This document shows positions 53,583 through 64,000 of a DNA stretch of 64,000 nucleotides, piece after piece; the first letter of the stretch is position 1; every line of letters begins with the position of its first letter. Under the pieces are notes generated by a model. That model did not search any database. It was not told the DNA's origin and saw nothing but the letters and a program-made list of their open reading frames with translations. The DNA lies in contig NC_134568.1 in the NCBI RefSeq assembly GCF_050947875.1, positions 264,224,815-264,288,814 on the forward strand, given 5' to 3'. Made by a program: the position numbers and the translations under genes. Source of the stretch: Dermacentor variabilis (lineage: Eukaryota; Arthropoda; Arachnida; Ixodida; Ixodidae).

Positions 53583-54568
53583 GGGGCCGTATAACGTAAA
53601 ACTATTCCAATATGTTTTTATTCCAATTTCCTGACGTTAAATCTGCGTAACCGCCGACACAAGCATCGGGCGGTCACCCGCACGGTTGTCTGAACAGACC
53701 AATCAAACGCTGTTCTCGTTCATAGGAGGCTACTTTTGTTTGCTTGAAAAACGAATAACATTGCCTACACTGAGCAGCTTGCCTTATCTAATTGGCTCCC
53801 AAGTGGTGAGGAGAACGCTCAAGTGGAGAGAGATTCGATGGGGCCAAGTCACTGCACGAAATATCGATAACCGGATGAGAGGGTGGTGCCGGCGTCTACG
53901 ATTGGTCCACTTTCTCTTACTTAGCTTGCGGTGGCTCGTCGACAATCGCGGCGGCATGCAACGGAAGCTTAAGAATGACGCTAAAACGGATTCTCAGCCA
54001 AGATGAGTTGGCAGAACGAGGTCGTAAACGTGCCGAAAGTTCTCAGAAACGTTACACGGCCGCGCAAAACGTTTTATTACAGGCAAATAAACCCATGCAC
54101 TCCGGCAGGGGCGAGTAGCCAGTGCCGAAGCGATCGGTAGCAGCCATATTTTAATCCTTTCGGAACGGGGCAGCCTGCGGCTATTCAGAAGAAGATTCAG
54201 TTTTGTACGGCATATTAATGCATCTCTAACGCGTAGACGTCACTTTGACGTGGTGAGTTTTTGCGCTTTTGTGACGTCGCGTGACAGGGAGGTGAAGTGA
54301 GTGCAGCCCGAAAACTTCTGAACAATATCCGAGGGCTGATGGCGAAAAGGCTCCGAATCAGAAATAACTAGTTTTCTTTTGTCCGTTTAAATCATGCATA
54401 ATCAGTGTGTACACGTCATATTAGATAGGGAGCTATCGCGGTTTTCGTGATGTCGCGTGACAGACAGGTGGAGTGGAGGTGGTCCAGAAAAGTTTTTGAC
54501 CAATCGCGGAGGGCTGATTGCAGAAATGGAATAGAAAAGTTTGGAATAGTTTTACGTTATAGCGCCCC
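53583..54568 (-). mobile_element. Non-autonomous TIR DNA element, copy 3 (inverted)
   Basis: Reverse-complement relative of the 29,043-30,025 copy over its whole 985 bp. Ends 'ggggccgtataacgtaaaac' and 'ttttacgttatagcgcccc'. Nested in the insert that interrupts the 5' LTR. Confidence 0.88.
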
Positions 54569-54854
54569 TAGTGACATAAAAATTGTGTTGCGCATTATAA
54601 ATAAAATAAAATATTATAATTAAAGCAATAAACTACGCCCGGCCTGCTGCAATAGATGGTGACAACTGAATTCATCTTGAGTTAATCGCGCGGGCACCGA
54701 ATCGATGAGAAAACTGGTGTCCACACCCTAGCAGATGCTGGTAACTACCGCCATCCAGAAGGAGTGAAACAATTGACAACCATTCCACTCTGTGAAGTTG
54801 TAATGGCAGCGAAAGCTGACGACACTCAAAGCTCTCAAACGAAAAGCAAAGTAT

Positions 54855-56265
54855 TTCACCTCCGCTGCGGGTCGGTAAGATAGTGCAATATTCGGCCGAC
54901 CCTCGGCGGAGGGGAAGCAGGCGTAAGTACCCCCCATACGTGGCCATTCCCGAAGATAGTGCAACACCTGGGCCGACCCGTGGTGAAGGTCAAGCAGGCA
55001 TTAAGAACTCCCCATACGTAGGCCGATCCCAAAGATATTGCAATACTGGGCCCATCCGCGGCGGAGGTGAAGCAGGCGTTAAGCGCTCTCCGTACTTGGG
55101 TCCATCCCGAAGGTAGTGCAATGCCGGGCCAACCCTGGTGGAGGTGAAGCAGGCATTAAGAACTCCCCATACGTAGGCCGACCCCGAAGATGTTTCAATA
55201 CTGGGCCCACCCGCGCCGGAGGTGAAGCAGGCGTTAAGCGCTCCCCATACGTGGGTCCATCCCGAAGGTAGTGCAATGCCGGGCCGACCCGCGGTGAAGG
55301 TCAAGCAAGCATTAAGAAGTTCCCATACGTAAGCTGATCCCGGAGATATTGCAATACTGCGCCTACCCGCGGCGGAGGTGAAGCAGGCGTTAAGCGCTCC
55401 CCATACGTGGGTCCATCCCGAAGGTAGTGGAATGCCGGGCCAACCCTGGTGGAGGTGAAGCAGGCATTAAGAACTCCCCATACGTAGGCCGACCCCGAAG
55501 ATGTTTCAATACTGGGCCCACCCGCGCCGGAGGTGAAGCAGGCGTTAAGCGCTCCCCATACGTGGGTCCATCCCGAAGGTAGTGCAATGCCGGGCCGACC
55601 CGCGGTGAAGGTCAAGCAAGCATTAAGAAGTTCCCATACGTAAGCTGATCCCGGAGATATTGCAATACTGCGCCTACCCGCGGCGGAGGTGAAGCAGGCG
55701 TTAAGCGCTCCCCATACGTGGGTCCATCCCGAAGGTAGTGGAATGCCGGGCCAACCCTGGTGGAGGTGAAGCAGGCATTAAGAACTCCCCATACGTAGGC
55801 TGATCCCGAAGATATTGCAATACTGGGCCTACCCGCGGCGGAGGTGAAGCAGACGTTAAGCGCTCCCCATACGTGGGTCCATACCGAAGGTAGTGGAATG
55901 CTGGGCCGACCCGCGGTGAAGGTCAATCAGGCATTAAGAACTCCCCATACGTCGGCTGATCCCGGAGATATTGCAATACTGGGCCTACCCGCGGCGGAGG
56001 TGAAGCACGCGTTAAGCGCTCCCCATACGTGAGTCCATCCCGAAGGTAGTGGAATGCCGGGCCGACCCGCGGCGAAGGTCAAGCAGACTTAAGAACTCCC
56101 CATACGTAGGCCGATCCCTAAGATATTGCAATGCCGGGCCCAGCCGCGGCGGAGGTGCAGCAGGCGTTAAGCGCTCGCCATAGGTGGGTCCATACCGAAT
56201 GTAGTACATTTCCGGGCCGACCCGTGGTGGAGGTGAACCAGGCGTTAAGCACTCCTCATATGTGG
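54855..56265 (+). repeat. 78-bp satellite array with a 311-bp higher-order period
   Basis: About 18 monomers of 77-78 bp marked by 'gaggtgaagcaggcgttaag' or 'aaggtcaagca(g/a)gcattaag', each with 'cccatacgt' and 'gatattgcaat' / 'ggtagtgcaat'. Alternate monomers are more alike (dimer of about 156 bp), and blocks of four (311 bp) starting near 54,990, 55,301 and 55,612 are almost identical. The array is stop-poor on the minus strand, which yields repeated frames of 65-104 codons that I do not consider genes. Confidence 0.92.
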
Positions 56266-56672
56266 GCCCATCAAGAAGATTCAGAAGGGCGCGTTATAGG
56301 TTAACGAGTCCACAGGGGTATGTGCCGTTGATCTTGGACCCTTTTTGCACTATCGCCTAGATCGGCCCACATGATTTTTTCTGTTAAAACCCGCCGAAAA
56401 AAAAAACTACGGAATTTAGTCATACACTGCTTTCGCTTCAAAAGGCAGCAAAATGTTGAACGCCGAGTAGGTTGATTTGTCGACGCTTTAGGAATGTGTG
56501 TAAGGAGTGGTGCCTTGGGCGGATAGAGGGGGCGGGGGGTATGGCGCTTGATTTCGCGGGGGGGGAGGGGTCGCCCCCCCCCCCTGGGTATGTGTCTGGC
56601 CCTGATGGATGGGTGGGTGTTTGCCGTATGGAAAACGTCCAATTAACGCTTTTGTGGTGCTGAAACATAACA

Positions 56673-57045
56673 CAATGGAATAAGCGTGGAATGTTCCAAA
56701 ATCCTGGCTCTGCTCGCACCACATCGATAGAGTAAGCGCGCAGCTATATATCGCGCCAGAAACTTGCTTCGGACCAAAGCCAAATTAAAGTGATGATTTT
56801 ATTTTCATGAAAGTGCATGCGTGCTGAAAAAACAGGTTCGTGGCAAAAAATAAAAGCGAAACAAATAGACCGAGAATTGACTTACGTGTAGAGAATAGGC
56901 CAAACCAATGCATTCAAGAACGGAAATATACCACTTCTACATGAGCCGAATTGGCAATCGGGATTCCTGCACACAAAAAAAATACAAAAAAGAACATCAT
57001 ATTTGAGTGTGCCCTTAATATCTATGAATTCGGAAGCTCCGTTGA
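56673..57045. other. Intergenic sequence
   Basis: Flank of the Gypsy element; no coding or repeat content recognised. Confidence 0.35.
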
Positions 57046-58652
57046 AGACCAGCTGCTGCTTAGAGGACGTGTTCGAATACGCCTTCTTCTGCAGCTACGC
57101 AGTACTGAGTCTGCTTTATCGCATCTTCAGTGGCTTTCTTGATGACCGACGGTGGGATTCTACGCCAGGCATCCATTAATCTTGTCTTGCGCGTACGTCT
57201 TCATCATGTAAGCACGATCTTTCACATAACCCCAAAGAACGAAATCGAGTGGAGGGAGGTCAGGTAACTTGGCCGGTCAATTTACATGCACGTGCCTTCC
57301 AATATATTGCGCATGAGAAGTCGCATCCTGCCAGTTTCGTGCTCAGCTACTGCTGTGTTCTGGTGCCCCATCTTGCTGATGCTACACAAGCGGAAGACGA
57401 GGCAGCGGGACTTCGCTGAGAGACTCATCAACCACTCTTTCAAGAATTTCGTCCTCGTAACGCTGTCCAGTCAGTGTGTGATCGAAGAAGATGGGACTGG
57501 TTATAGCACCGGCGTAAATTCCGCACCCCACATTGAGGGACCAGTGGTGGTGATGCCGATTGCACTTTACCCAGTGTGGATTGGAGTCACTTCAACAGTG
57601 TGCATTATGCAAATTTACCTGGATGTTTCTCCGGAAATCGGCTTCATCTGTGTACATGATGTTGCTCAAAATGTCCGTTGACGCATCAGCTTTTGTGAGG
57701 ACCCGATTCGAGAAATCTAGGCGATTCTACAGGTCCCTATCTTTCAAGCATTGGTGCTGGTTAAGGTGGTACGGGTAAAAAGCTGTAATTTACTATCCTC
57801 CAAATTGATAAGTTGGAATTTGGTACCTGGGTGGCCACCTCCCGCACGATAGCATGATGGTTTGATGCCGGTTTGTCTCAGGTTTTCATCATTTCAGATG
57901 ATAGTCCACGCGTTTCATCTACTGCCACACTTCCATGACTGTTATATATATGCGGCATTCCTCTTATTGCCACTTGCAGCTCCCAAGGCAAGCATCATGT
58001 TTTCCTCCTGATCATTAGAGAAAGGCATGGCGACTAGGACGAAACAAAACGCGCCTTTAAACATTTGCACTGACGTTGTAAATTTGCTTTTGCGGTGATC
58101 GGTTTTGAGGCAAAAAAAAACAAACAATCCGTGCACCTTATCTACGCTAAGACAACAGCTGTCACAGCTTTTTTCCAAATAACACCAAACGCGACGTGTT
58201 ACTTTGGCCGGGGCACGGCAGATAAGGCACTAGCTCGATCACGATGCTTTTCTCTATTTCCTTTATTTCGTTCTGGCTAGCTCAGAGGGAGCTTGTTCGA
58301 GGGCGTCGCTTTATAATGCGGCTGGAAGCGCAGTCACGAGGTATTCTCCATATTTCGCAGGGTTTATTTATAAGTCGGAAAAAGATTAGTGCGCCATTAG
58401 TACGTCGCTGAAAATACCGCTATGAGGTGTCCCTTGGCTGGGCCTACAAATGCCTCATTGACACTTTGATAATTAGGATAGTACGCCTCCAGTTAGATAA
58501 TTGATTACAATGACCTAATTAAATCTCAGTAACCAAAATATTACTGGCAGCTACTCTACTATACCGGAAAAAATATTCACTAGATTTTCTTCTAGTAACG
58601 CATAACCCTTTTTATAAATCTTGGTGAATGATAGTTCATAGGGACACCCTGT
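57045..58652 (-). mobile_element. mariner-like (IS630/Tc1) element relic
   Basis: On the minus strand 57,690-57,050 reads pieces of a DDE transposase: 'TDEADFRRNIQVN', 'HQQDGAPEH' (the 'QQDGAP' around the second Asp) and, further down, the 'P-x-LP-x-F-x-SLG' equivalent of 'SPDLTPLDFFLWG'. Frames are broken. The outer end near 58,652 reads 'acagggtgtccctatgaac' on the minus strand, a TIR of the same type as at 47,043. 57,780-58,430 has no recognisable coding. Confidence 0.65.
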
Positions 58653-59517
58653 ATATATTTATGACCTCTGCATGCAACTGACGATCTTTCCATCCCTAAT
58701 AAATGTCATAAATTATTAGAAATGTTTTTTTTTCATGAGTCGTTAGCATTGTTTACTGGAAAGAGAAGCAATACTGAGACAAATATAATTCACGTGCATT
58801 TCACACGCCGTTGATGAAAGACTCTGCCGAAGGGGCCACTGAAGTCAATAGGTTTTTTTTCGCAGAGTCAAAAAAGCACGCAAAACAATTTGAAGCGATG
58901 TGAACATACAGCAACATATTCACTATCTAGGCTTAGGCTATCCATACCCCTAGAAATAATCAATTGGCTACCTCCTTCTCTTTCACAAATATAATTAATC
59001 TTGTACTGTGTATATATTTAAATATATTGTGTATGTGCATAATGTTTACAGTGTAAATTTAAAACAATGTTAAGTGAGAAAATGCGGATGAGGCAGCCGC
59101 AGCTGGTGTTTCTAATGTGCTTATGCTCCTATTGTCAGGATTCGCAGAAATAAAGCGAAAGTATGAATTAAAAGCCGTGCACATCTGCGCCTACAATGAT
59201 GTGGTAAGCTATTAGCCACAATAAAATTTGAAGTGAAAAGGTCGAGGCAAGTGAAAGAAACCTCAAATGATGTGGGTATAAAAGCTCTGGTAATGACACT
59301 TTGGGTGCGTGGGGTGGGGGGGGGGGGGAGATGGGGATAGGTTTCGGCATCACCGGGGGCGGGGTGCTCTGCCCCCCCCTCCCCCGTAAAACCTCGGAGC
59401 GGGCTCGCGTCCCGGAGCCCCACTGTAGTCAGCGCCTATGCTTACGTAAACGCCACTACATCTGATTTTGGTGCTGTTGTGATCGGCCATTTACCCCGCG
59501 ACAACCGCCGGTCACAG
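58653..59517. other. AT-rich sequence and a G/C-run block
   Basis: 59,310-59,390 has a G run followed by 'gggggcggggtgctctgccc' and a C run, similar in style to the insert ends at 52,400 and 56,575 and possibly an end of the same transposon family. Confidence 0.4.
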
Positions 59518-59995
59518 TTGTCGCGATAATGGGGAACGGGCCGACGGCCTCGCCAAAATTATTCTCAATTGGTATTATTTATAGCCACCAGTGGAGCTCC
59601 TCTGACAGGAAAGGTTTGGGCAATTAGTGAGGCGACCGTCTTTCACCTGTCATCCACACAAACTGGCGCGTCCTCGCCGGAGACGGGGTCAGTGTGCTAT
59701 TCCCCCCTCTCCTGTTCGTGTCCAGTGATATGCGTGTGTTTTGGACGAAGCTCCTTTCGGAGGGAAAGCGCAACAAACTTCCGGATTGGTGGAACCTGAT
59801 GTCACCCGTCTCCTGACTCCGGATTGGGGGAAGGCGATTGAACAATAAGAACACAGGGGATAAAAAGAGCGACGGACGCCTGGAACGATCGCCCGCTACA
59901 ACTTCTTCATGAAGTTATTTTTTGCACTTATCTGAAACTCTTGTAAATATTTAATATAAATTTGAGTGTAAAACGCCTTGGATATCCTGGGCCCA
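59518..59995 (+). repeat. LTR-like block (Ty3/Gypsy type)
   Basis: Begins 'tgtcgcgataatggggaacg'. Has a TATA-like 'ggggataaaaagagcg' near 59,857 and 'ttgtaaatatttaatataaa' near 59,941 in the positions of U3, R and polyadenylation signals. No second LTR or internal genes seen, so solo or truncated. Confidence 0.45.
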
Positions 59996-61210
59996 GCCCC
60001 ACGTTCCCTCATTCCTCCACGATGAAAGGATATACATCTTCGGACCTCCAGTCGCAACAGCGCCATACGCGAGCCAGACGTGGTTTCCCTCAGCGAGCCG
60101 CAGTACGTTAAGCCGGTAGGCTCGTCGCGGCACCCCGCGGCGGCCGCGGTATGTATGCTACGTAGCAATACACAGCTACATGAAACTGTAGCACGTATAC
60201 GCAGCGTTTGTTTTGTGCACGACAGGGCTTGAGTACGTGATCGCTCTCATATGATCCAGCTTGACGGACGTGTAGCAGCCGCATTTAACTTGCGCATTTT
60301 TAGCTATGAATAGCTCAATACGATGCGAAGCCGGTCAAGGCGTCCAACCAGGAGCGGCCAGGAGTGAGCGCGCGTTGGCAAGCGTGCATGTGGTCTGACT
60401 TTAAGTTTCGCGTGGTGCGAGGCTAGTTGAGTGTTCAAAACTATAGTCGAAATTAGCGAGACCCGACGGCTACGACACCTATAAAGAGGGTGGCCAAAGT
60501 GTAATTCATACGCGGACGGCCTCAGCCAAGCGGGAGCGGGATAGTCGGCTTCTTCCGAAACTACGCGATTGTTATCGAAATTGGAAAGCAGATTTTCGCT
60601 TACTTCAGCCTGTTTATTGAACTGCGTCAATAAATATACACAGTAACAGTAGGAAGAATCGCACTGACTCAAACAGCTTTCTTGATTGATGTCAGCTATT
60701 GGCCAATAGCAGCCGCGCATGGGAATCTGCTATATTACGAAATAAAGCGTCCAGAAAAGAGTGATGAGCAGGCTTCTGTTGAAAAGAGAGCGTTTGAAAG
60801 AAAGGTGATTTCGCGCTCCGCTTGCGAGCTCCACGCCCCACGCATGGCTGCAAAACTTGGTTGAGATGTTTACAGCAGCGTATGCTATCCGCGGACTATG
60901 TTTCTTCACCAAGCACAAGGGCTGGTTGAAGACCCCTTTAACAACCTAAAGGAACACGCCTTCTCAGCAGTATGGCAAAACGTTCTCCATTGTTTCCAAC
61001 CTACAGCATATAAAGAAGCGGTACTCCAAATGAACAAATGGGCCCTTCTTCTGCGTCCAAGTCTTACTTTCTAATGTGCCCATTCATACTTTGTAGAAAC
61101 GCACTTTCACAAAGCCATCCCTGCCGTTCGCAGTCCCATCGGACCAGCCGCTGCCGAATCCGCGCTCTCGGCCAATTCCTTGTGCCACCGTGCTGCACTG
61201 TTGTTTTGTT

Positions 61211-61211
<1 letters not shown>
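59996..61211. other. Intergenic sequence
   Basis: Frames up to 138 codons (60,304-60,720, minus) have no recognisable domain; I see no gene. Confidence 0.35.

Positions 61212-61241
<30 letters not shown>
61212..61241. repeat. (TA)n microsatellite
   Basis: About 30 bp uninterrupted. Confidence 0.95.
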
Positions 61242-61243
<2 letters not shown>

Positions 61244-61499
61244 TAGCGCAAGTATTCTCGCTCTTCTTTGTTATGTGACTCTTGTTTTGCGTGTCCATTA
61301 CTTTCTGTCGCGTTTGTGCAGCCCACATCGATTGCGCGACAGTGGCCATTGTCGGGGACACTACTTTGATAGTCTATATAGATACAGATGTCCTGAGAGC
61401 CCATATCCGCCACCCGACTCGGATTGCCTTACAACATCTTGCTTTCTTGCCAGCAAAAAGGTCACATTCAACCTTTACCAAAAGTGTTGTAAGACATCA

Positions 61500-62550
61500 G
61501 TCCTACTTGCCATCAGATTTTAGGCCTGCTACACGATTATCAGATCCATTGTGGTGTCTGCACCGGCCGCAAGTGCAATTGACAATTCCAGGAATCAGAA
61601 AGAAAGCTGAAGCGCCGTTGAAAGCTTTGAAACAAGCAACTTTGGAACACATTCACAACGTACACAGATTCCGGCAACATGTCTACACAGATGGTTCCGT
61701 AAAACTCAACAGCTCAGCTGCTGCAGTCATCATCCCGGCAAAATCTGAAGAAATCAAATTAAATACTTCATGTGTGACCACATCAACGGGTGCTGAACTT
61801 GCGGCACTAAGTGCTGCACTTGATTTCATTAATCAGGAAGCACCGCAACAATGGACAGTCTATTTAGTGACTCCAAGGCAGCCCTTCAGTGCATACAAAG
61901 CCCAATGCGCCACGGACCCAATGAACAACTGGCCTCAGAAATTCGACGCATGTATCATCGTAGCCATGAGAAGGGACACAACATAATCTTTCAGTGGCTT
62001 CCAGGACATTGCAGCATCAGCGGGATGACCAAGCCGACGAAGCCGCCCTTTCTGCACATGAAAGTGGCCAACGTGTCTTGATTCCGCTTTCGCGGACAGG
62101 CGCTGCGGCTGGGTTGCGACTGATGTCCCGTGAATGTACTTTGCCTCTCTGGGACTCGAACGCTTTCACCATGTGTCGTTTGCGTTCGTTGTCTCCGGAC
62201 ATACGGATGCACCTACAGCCTGGGTTACAATGACGTGAACAGACCATGCTCTACCGTCTGTGGCTAGGCGTTGCATTTACGAACTCGTATGCTTTCCTTA
62301 TCGGAATGGCCAACAGCCCCACGTGCGACACATGCAACATCGACGAGATGCTCGCACATATTATCTGAGTCTGCCCGCGATATAATGCCCAGGGACAAGT
62401 GCTGTGCTGAGTACTGGACCAGTTGGACAATCGTCCACTATCAGAACTGAAAGCTTTAGGTCAGTACTCCCTCAGAACATCCACGCTAAAGGCCTTACTC
62501 GCGTTATTAAGGTTCCTACGATATGCGGGGCTTCACAATAGACTGTAAGA
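61500..62550 (+). mobile_element. Non-LTR retrotransposon fragment with an RNase H domain
   Basis: The end of ORF2 of an RNase-H-bearing non-LTR element (I/R1-related). 'HVYTDGSVKLNSSAAAVI' has the first catalytic Asp, 'STGAELAALSAAL' the Glu, 'FSDSKAALQCIQ' the second Asp (after a frameshift near 61,850), then 'FQWLPGHCSISG' and 'QADEAALSA'. A C-terminal knuckle-like 'CDTCNIDEMLAHI' is near 62,320. At least two frameshifts. The RT part is absent. Confidence 0.8.
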
Positions 62551-63060
62551 ACGCCGCCCCCTACCACTCTGTAGTGCACGCGGTTTAGTCGTGCTCGTCT
62601 CTATTTCTTTCCATCTCCCCCTTCCGCTCTCTTTCTCTTTTTATCCGCCTTCACCCTTCCCGCCGTGCAGGGTAGCCAACCGGAACTGCCTCTGGTCAAC
62701 CTCCCTGCCTTTCTATGCATCCTATTTCTCTCTCTCTCTTCTTGCAGCTTATTAAGAACGGCCTGCTCAGGCGCAAGTTTTGCCAGCCATTTGCGACAGC
62801 GGCGGCAACCTTTGCTTGGAACGCCACCGTTACGCTCTAGCCTCGTCGCCATTGTGACTAAACGCGGTCGGCGGACCAACTATTGTTACTGAACCCGCCA
62901 CCGCCCACCTGGTCGGCCGCGAGCGGGGGAGTGCCCGCGCGAACGTCTACTGATGCCTCTTCCCACGCGGCGGTCGAGACGCAAGACAATGGGCTACCGG
63001 CCGCGCTGCGGGGGTCAGCTCCGAGTTCCACGAAATCCGTGTGACGTCAGTTCCGGACCG
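62551..63060. other. GC-rich intergenic sequence
   Basis: Pyrimidine-rich 62,600-62,760; 'tgttactgaacccgcc' (62,884) could be a TG-starting LTR edge leading into the block at 63,067-63,480. Confidence 0.35.
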
Positions 63061-63063
63061 TGA

Positions 63064-63066
<3 letters not shown>

Positions 63067-63139
<73 letters not shown>
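63067..63139. repeat. (TG)n microsatellite
   Basis: About 73 bp of uninterrupted TG. Confidence 0.97.
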
Positions 63140-63144
<5 letters not shown>

Positions 63145-63279
63145 CGTGTCTGTGTAAGCCGTCCCGCGGAGAGGCGGCTTGTTTACGATGACTGGACGAA
63201 CGTTTCCGTCACCTTGGAATCGAGGGGGGGACCGAGTGTTTATAAACCGTTGTTGTGCGGATGCACGATATACTTTCTC

Positions 63280-63400
63280 AAGCAGTCATGTTAGACTGAT
63301 GCACTTTTCTCTCGCAGTCATGTTAGACTGATGTACTTTCTCTCGCAGTCACGCTAGACTGATGTAGATACTGTAAATAAACCCATATTCCTCCTTCTCG
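63280..63400 (+). repeat. Three tandem 31-bp units in an LTR-like tail
   Basis: 'gcagtcatgttagactgatg' recurs at 63,281, 63,317 and (with two changes) 63,345, spaced by 'cactttctctc'. The last unit leads into 'ctgtaaataaacccata', a polyadenylation-type signal, and the common tick LTR-like text 'ttcccttcaacaacg'. Confidence 0.6.
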
Positions 63401-63530
63401 ATGAGAAGCAGTCCTAGCTTCCCTTCAACAACGTCCTCAGCGTGGATAAGTTGGACGACGGCATGGGCCAGCTACCTTCTAATTCATGCAGAAGGGCAGC
63501 GGATTGGGCGAGTTGGTGTTGCATGGTAAC

Positions 63531-63637
63531 AATAAAATTCAAACAGCGCTAAAACGACAGGACCACAATGAGGAGGAGACGTGTTTGTCTCCTCCTCATT
63601 CTGGTCCTGTCGTTTTAGCGCTGTTTGAATTTTATTC
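63531..63637. repeat. Near-perfect foldback, arms of about 50 bp
   Basis: 'aataaaattcaaacagcgct' is matched by 'agcgctgtttgaattttatt'. The arms continue inward through 'aaaacgacaggacca' to 'gaggaggagac', leaving a 6-base loop at about 63,581-63,586. A single mismatch. A recently formed or homogenised foldback MITE. Confidence 0.9.
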
Positions 63638-64000
63638 TAATTCATGCCCGACTCCAATCTTGACAACGAGTTGCGAACGGTGGGATTGAGCCCCCAATCC
63701 TGACAAGCCCAGGACTGGCCATTTCCGCAGTGCTCGGATCTCCAGCCAGTGCATCTGTGTCCATCTATAATCACCATGGGCGGCACCTGTTCGTGAAACA
63801 CATTAATGCCAGGCCACAATATTTGGAGAAAAAGGCGGACCGAAGACTGCAGACCACAGCACACAGAAGCGCGCGCGTTTCTTGTTGTACTGTGTGGTCC
63901 TCTCCTAAAGGGAACATATTAGTGTAAAGCACGCATGTATCTTTCTTTGTAACAAGCGTGCGCTTGTAGTTGGTGACACTTGCACCTTTATACACCTGTG
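63638..64000. other. Window edge
   Basis: Nothing recognised. Confidence 0.4.

Larger units (their letters stand above)
52371..56600. mobile_element. 4.2-kb DNA-transposon-like insert in the 5' LTR
   Basis: Flanked by CCTGAT direct repeats. Ends are imperfectly inverted: 'caggcacgtacgcag' on the left, and the complement of the right end reads 'ccagacacatacccag', each followed inward by a long G run (52,400-52,411; C run 56,574-56,584). Inside: a 28-bp tandem duplication (52,662-52,722), a TIR element and a satellite array. No transposase recognised. 52,730-53,580 holds nothing I can name. Confidence 0.72.
51654..56672 (-). repeat. 5' LTR of the Gypsy element, interrupted by a 4.2-kb insert
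   Basis: 51,654-52,370 matches the first 0.75 kb of the other LTR in order and orientation, and 56,601-56,672 supplies the remainder ('gatggatgggtgggtg...gctgaaacataaca'). The break carries CCTGAT on both sides (52,365-52,370 and 56,601-56,606). Confidence 0.85.

Noticed and set aside
54990..55926. Three near-identical 104-codon minus frames
   Set aside because: They repeat with the 311-bp satellite period, start in mid-monomer and have no coding-type substitution pattern that I can see.
61282..61986. 234-codon plus frame as a host gene
   Set aside because: Its core is the RNase H domain of a non-LTR retrotransposon and it breaks by frameshift.

Overview
The window looks like nuclear DNA of a hard tick (Ixodidae, probably a metastriate such as Rhipicephalus, Dermacentor, Hyalomma or Haemaphysalis). 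The assignment rests on the repeats: tRNA-derived SINEs ending in 'gtgcctcataa...ggcacgtaaaac', RTE-type retroposons with an ATC-repeat tail, CR1-like and RNase-H-bearing non-LTR fragments, Ty3/Gypsy relics and many foldback MITEs. There are no bacterial operons. Most open frames over 60 codons are chance frames or transposon relics.

The main content is one very unusual host gene on the minus strand, from about 37.95 kb down to about 0.7 kb. I placed 39 coding segments by splice consensus and reading phase. A secretion signal exon (37,721-37,827) has its ATG split across intron 1. It is followed by a strict alternation of two exon classes. Class A is about 40 codons (C-x11-C...C) and always ends in phase 2. 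Class B is about 45-53 codons (C-x8-C...W-x-C) and always ends in phase 1. One A+B pair makes a six-cysteine module of about 90 residues, and about 19 modules are present. The product would be a secreted, cysteine-rich, probably heavily N-glycosylated repeat protein of about 1,780 residues. One A exon, expected between 35.2 and 25.1 kb, was not found, so the 35-38 kb head could belong to a neighbouring paralogue. The 3' end is also uncertain.

Introns of this gene carry an RTE relic (1.5-2.6 kb), foldback and SINE pairs (4.0 and 6.4-7.0 kb), a 0.95-kb TIR element (4.2-5.1 kb; relatives at 29 and 53.6 kb), a nested palindromic element (9.75-10.34 kb), a tRNA-like TIR element (19.8-20.2 kb) and a CR1-like 3' end (22.8-23.5 kb). 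The 25-35 kb gap holds SINEs, a Ty3/Gypsy integrase relic, a (GT)n tract and foldbacks.

From 38 kb to 64 kb I see no host gene. The layout is: a hAT-like element holding a non-LTR 3' fragment (38.8-39.8 kb); a solo LTR with GTAG target duplication (40.56-41.26 kb); a 5'-truncated RTE (43.6-46.1 kb); a (CTAT)n tract (46.8 kb); and a defective Ty3/Gypsy retrotransposon (47.6-56.7 kb). The 5' LTR of that retrotransposon is split by a 4.2-kb DNA-transposon-like insert, which itself contains a TIR element and a 78-bp satellite with a 311-bp higher-order period. Then come a mariner-like relic (57.0-58.65 kb), an LTR-like block (59.5-60.0 kb), a non-LTR RNase H relic (61.5-62.55 kb), a (TG)n tract and an LTR-like block (63.07-63.4 kb), and a near-perfect foldback (63.53-63.64 kb).
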